A stretch of 7,897 bases of DNA from NCBI GenBank assembly GCA_045538535.1, contig JAZSRN010000049.1, positions 1 to 7,897 of the forward strand, given 5' to 3'. This DNA is from RUG14219 sp045538535. GTDB lineage: Bacteria; Cyanobacteriota; Vampirovibrionia; Gastranaerophilales; Gastranaerophilaceae. Positions within the stretch are counted from its first letter, which is position 1. Every line of letters starts with the position of its first letter. Below, one piece after another: positions 5,774 through 7,897 of this stretch. The notes under the pieces were generated by a model, which had not been told where the DNA came from, made no database searches, and worked only from the letters and a program-made list of their open reading frames with translations. A program made the translations under genes and the position numbers.

Positions 5774-5832
5774 TTTCAAACCCCCAAATTATTAATTATT
5801 TTTTAACAAGTGTTTAGTCTAAGGGTTTGAAA
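5774..5832. repeat. Long-spaced inverted repeat between glycosyltransferase and DnaJ-family genes
   Basis: Perfect 10-base arms, TTTCAAACCC (5774-5783) and GGGTTTGAAA (5823-5832), are separated by 39 AT-rich bases. On the minus strand the first arm begins two bases after the glycosyltransferase stop codon, and the second ends 33 bases before the DnaJ-family ATG, followed by AATTTTATATT. It may fold in the read-through RNA as a weak terminator, processing site or 5'-leader structure, or be a protein site. The 97 bases between the two genes contain nothing else clear. Confidence 0.45.
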
Positions 5833-5834
5833 TG

Positions 5835-7238
5835 TTATTTTAATTTTTGAAATGCAATATAGTAACATTCTTCTGTGTAAATTGTTTTATATAAAAATTT
5901 GAGTTGATTATTTTTTGGGTTTCCAAAGAATAATTTTTCAATATATTCTAACTCTTTTTCATTATCATTAGTTGTAGAGAATATTATATAATGAATTCCG
6001 GGAGGCAATTCTTTCCATCTAGACTTTTCAAATGCATCTGTAAAAGCCATATAGTCAAATTTGTGCATATAGTTGTAGTATTTATTTGTATTAATTGATT
6101 TCCCAAAAATAACGGTTGAGTTTTTATTATAATTGTAGGCTAATACTTCTAAAATTTCCCTACCGTATTCATGTCGATATCTGTATTCATTAATAGGGCG
6201 AATAAAAGCAAATATTGATATAATACACATAACAAATATTCCGGATAAAAATATTTTGTTTTGTTGATATTTTTCTTTTATAAGTAATGAAAGCGGGAAC
6301 AGATATATAATAATAACAAACGGAATAACAAATACGAATAATCTGTCTTTGCAAGGATATTCTTGAAGTAGCACCAAAGCTAATGTTAATAAAACTGGGC
6401 CACCAAATAAAAATATTTTTCGTATGTTTTTGGCAAAAATAATTCCGAACAATGCATATACCAGAAAATTATAATTTTTAAATTTAATTTTGTCATCCCA
6501 AAAATCAATCATGTCTGAATAGTGTGCAACAATTATGCCTTTTAAAAAAACTAAATAATAAACTAATAACATAATTATCGTAAAACTTGCACCAATCAAG
6601 AAGTTTTTCATACATTTTTCTTTTACGGCACCAATGAGCAAATAAACACAAACAAATGGCAATATGTATAACGATGTCATTGAGAAAAACGGCGTAATTC
6701 CGAGCAATGAAAATTTTATAGCATTTTTTATAAATGAATCCTCTTTAACATTTATATGTAAAGTAATTATCAAAATCAAAATAGAAATTAATGCCTCAAG
6801 TGAATATTGTTTAAAATTAACCGAAAAAGTTATCAACAAAGGGCACAACGAAATTGCACCAAGACCGATTGCCGTAATAAAGCGATTTTTAAAGATTTTC
6901 CAGAGCAAATAACCAAAAGTCGGGATGGTCAAAATCCCTGCAATAAACGGCACTACTCTCAAAAGCAAATCTGATTGATACGGCGTAATTGTAGATATAT
7001 CTGCAAAATTATGTATAAATTTTGCTAAAATCATGAACATTGGCGGCGCTACTTGAAGTCTTTGAAGTGGCTGTAAATATGTCAAATAACCTTCTGTCTC
7101 AAACAAATTTCGCGCAAGATTAGCTTCGTCTCTAAATAATGATGGATTATAAATAAAAAGCGCCGTACGTACGGCTATTCCACTTATTATAAATATCAAA
7201 ATGATTATATTGTATAGATTTATGTTTTTAGTATTCAT
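5835..7238 (-). CDS. GT-C family membrane glycosyltransferase (PMT/ArnT-like, GT39/GT83 type)
   Basis: 467 residues, ATG 7238 with GAGGA six bases upstream. Integral membrane protein: first helix about 9-30, around ten hydrophobic segments up to about residue 347, then a soluble tail of about 120 residues. Family hallmarks: the acidic motif FRDEANLARN right after helix 1 (Asp37-Glu38, catalytic/metal position in GT-C enzymes), VAPPMFMILAKF (63-74), FSVNFKQYSLEAL (138-150), and KDRLFVFVIPF (297-307), the usual 'R-LF--P' segment. Such enzymes transfer a sugar from a polyprenyl-phosphate donor to lipid or protein on the outer face of the membrane. The acceptor cannot be told from sequence, and no glycan locus surrounds it. 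It has its own promoter. Read-through into the DnaJ-family gene is possible, but the functions look unrelated. Confidence 0.88.
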   Translation of the reverse strand: MNTKNINLYNIIILIFIISGIAVRTALFIYNPSLFRDEANLARNLFETEGYLTYLQPLQRLQVAPPMFMILAKFIHNFADISTITPYQSDLLLRVVPFIAGILTIPTFGYLLWKIFKNRFITAIGLGAISLCPLLITFSVNFKQYSLEALISILILIITLHINVKEDSFIKNAIKFSLLGITPFFSMTSLYILPFVCVYLLIGAVKEKCMKNFLIGASFTIIMLLVYYLVFLKGIIVAHYSDMIDFWDDKIKFKNYNFLVYALFGIIFAKNIRKIFLFGGPVLLTLALVLLQEYPCKDRLFVFVIPFVIIIYLFPLSLLIKEKYQQNKIFLSGIFVMCIISIFAFIRPINEYRYRHEYGREILEVLAYNYNKNSTVIFGKSINTNKYYNYMHKFDYMAFTDAFEKSRWKELPPGIHYIIFSTTNDNEKELEYIEKLFFGNPKNNQLKFLYKTIYTEECYYIAFQKLK

Positions 7239-7255
7239 TTAAGTTCCTCAAAATT

Positions 7256-7284
7256 ATTATATTGGAAATTGTAATTTATCGCAA
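7256..7284 (-). promoter_or_regulatory. Promoter of the glycosyltransferase gene
   Basis: On the minus strand TTGCGA (7284-7279), 17-base spacer, TATAAT (7261-7256, perfect -10). The start would be near 7249, so the leader is only about 11 bases and begins at the GAGGA ribosome binding site. A second weaker option, TTGAAA (7336-7331) with TATAAA (7315-7310), has a short 15-base spacer. Confidence 0.5.
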
Positions 7285-7312
7285 TATTATTAGCGAATAA
7301 AAGTGTTAATTT

Positions 7313-7343
7313 ATACGAGTGTGTATTGATTTTCAATACGAGT
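7313..7343. promoter_or_regulatory. Composite direct/inverted repeat between divergent genes
   Basis: ATACGAGT occurs at 7313-7320 and again at 7336-7343 (23 bases apart). Between and overlapping them is a perfect inverted repeat, GTATTGA-TTT-TCAATAC (7323-7339). It lies in the 183-base divergent region between the glycosyltransferase and the basic orphan protein. No firm promoter for the plus-strand gene could be picked. Regulatory role inferred from position and symmetry only. Confidence 0.4.
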
Positions 7344-7421
7344 CTTACATAAGTTAAAAAATCCAAAGTAGCAAAAAAAAATTTCACGAGGTTTTATGTT
7401 GTTGTGACAAAAGGAGACACT

Positions 7422-7871
7422 ATGGAAACTAGTTTTGATTCATCTACATATATCCAAACGCGTAAAATAATTAAAAATAATGTTAAAAATAATGCACAAA
7501 ATTACAAAAAATCATTGGATGTTTCTTGGGCAACTACAGATACTGCAAAAAATTATAAACAAGTCATGGAAGATTGTATTACATATCCTACATCAGGACG
7601 TATAGCTAAGTATCAGTTTGTTAAAATGGTTCCCTATGAATATTCTGATACGGTTATTTGGCGTAACGAACAACTTGTTTTAAATAATGATAAGCAAGCT
7701 AAAAATTTGACGGAGATTTACAAAGGTGCTTATAAAAAGATTTATCATAGGACTAAAAAAGCCCGTGAGTATATAATTAAAAATAACCGTATAAATTTTG
7801 ATTATGTTACTAAATCAAAGGGTTATGGATTAGTTGACAGAATTAGAATTTTGTTTACTAGAGTAAAATAA
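7422..7871 (+). CDS. Basic orphan protein, 149 residues
   Basis: Unrecognised. The start is ATG 7422 with AGGAG six bases upstream; the frame also contains a GTG at 7404, which precedes that ribosome binding site and is not favoured. The protein is strongly basic by hand count (29 Lys+Arg against 14 Asp+Glu) and rich in Asn and Tyr, with no signal peptide or membrane helix. Short motifs: TRKIIKNNVKNNAQNYKK near the N-terminus, ITYPTSGRIAKYQFVKM in the middle, a Lys/Tyr-rich helix (EIYKGAYKKIYHRTKKARE), and the tail VDRIRILFTRVK. Low-complexity basic character could suit nucleic-acid or membrane-surface binding, but no family supports either. Divergent from the glycosyltransferase; probably monocistronic. 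Confidence 0.8.
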   Translation: METSFDSSTYIQTRKIIKNNVKNNAQNYKKSLDVSWATTDTAKNYKQVMEDCITYPTSGRIAKYQFVKMVPYEYSDTVIWRNEQLVLNNDKQAKNLTEIYKGAYKKIYHRTKKAREYIIKNNRINFDYVTKSKGYGLVDRIRILFTRVK

Positions 7872-7881
7872 ATAGTTACTC

Positions 7882-7897
7882 AAAAAGAGGCGCCTTG
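7882..7897 (+). terminator. Possible first half of a terminator, cut by the edge
   Basis: Eleven bases after the stop of the basic orphan gene, AAAAAGAGGCGCC begins the most GC-rich stretch of the intergenic DNA. An A-run followed by a GC-rich arm just past a stop codon is the usual left half of a bidirectional terminator. The matching arm would lie beyond the window, so this is unproven. AGGCGCCT (7888-7895) is also a self-palindrome. Confidence 0.25.

Noticed and set aside
5741..5834. CIRCE (HrcA) or other known heat-shock operator before the DnaJ-family gene
   Set aside because: The CIRCE arms TTAGCACTC/GAGTGCTAA are not present; only the long-spaced TTTCAAACCC repeat is found.
7404..7421. 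GTG start at 7404 for the basic orphan protein
   Set aside because: It lies upstream of and overlaps the clear AGGAG site that serves ATG 7422, and adds only six residues.

Overview
The window is AT-rich and densely coded, with mixed strands. It looks like a chromosomal segment of an uncultured, low-GC bacterium. The GGDEF signature (TDGLTELYNHRYF), the CHASE2 sensor, the mix of small orphan proteins and the base composition fit gut Melainabacteria (Gastranaerophilales, Vampirovibrionia) best. That placement is inference from style only, because no rRNA or other taxonomic marker is present. I see no tRNA, rRNA, CRISPR array, transposase or phage module.

Left part (1-2290, mostly minus strand). 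A CHASE2-GGDEF membrane sensor/diguanylate-cyclase-type protein runs off the left edge exactly inside its GGDEF motif. It has a good promoter of its own. Upstream lie a 53-codon ORF of doubtful reality, a rho-independent terminator and a 52-residue ribbon-helix-helix (RHH) regulator that is too short for most gene finders. Two copies of a palindrome-like motif, AGTGCAATTT(A/G)CAC, bracket the RHH gene. The perfect copy overlaps the -35 of a promoter pointing toward the next gene.

Middle (2289-3913). A 364-residue orphan protein has a Gln/Ala/Pro-rich N-terminal region and a C-terminal part that weakly resembles the FliK C-terminal domain. It may be translated from a nearly leaderless mRNA. 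It is followed by two small divergent genes, a 72-residue helical orphan (minus) and a 74-residue XRE-type HTH protein (plus). They are separated by a remarkable near-perfect 39-bp palindrome that covers the promoter region of both.

Right part (3915-7897). A minus-strand series encodes a GT-C (PMT/ArnT-like) membrane glycosyltransferase, then a DnaJ-family co-chaperone with only half of the usual zinc-finger cysteines, then a TIGR02757/DUF2400 protein. The last two genes abut or overlap and are very probably co-transcribed. A long-range inverted repeat sits between the glycosyltransferase and dnaJ-like genes. At the right end a basic 149-residue orphan protein is transcribed divergently from the glycosyltransferase, and what looks like the first half of a terminator is cut by the edge.

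Functionally these are separate small units (signalling, local regulators, envelope glycosylation, proteostasis), not one pathway. No complete novel system is evident. The points most worth following are the substituted guanine-contact residue in the GGDEF domain and the two local repressor/operator arrangements.
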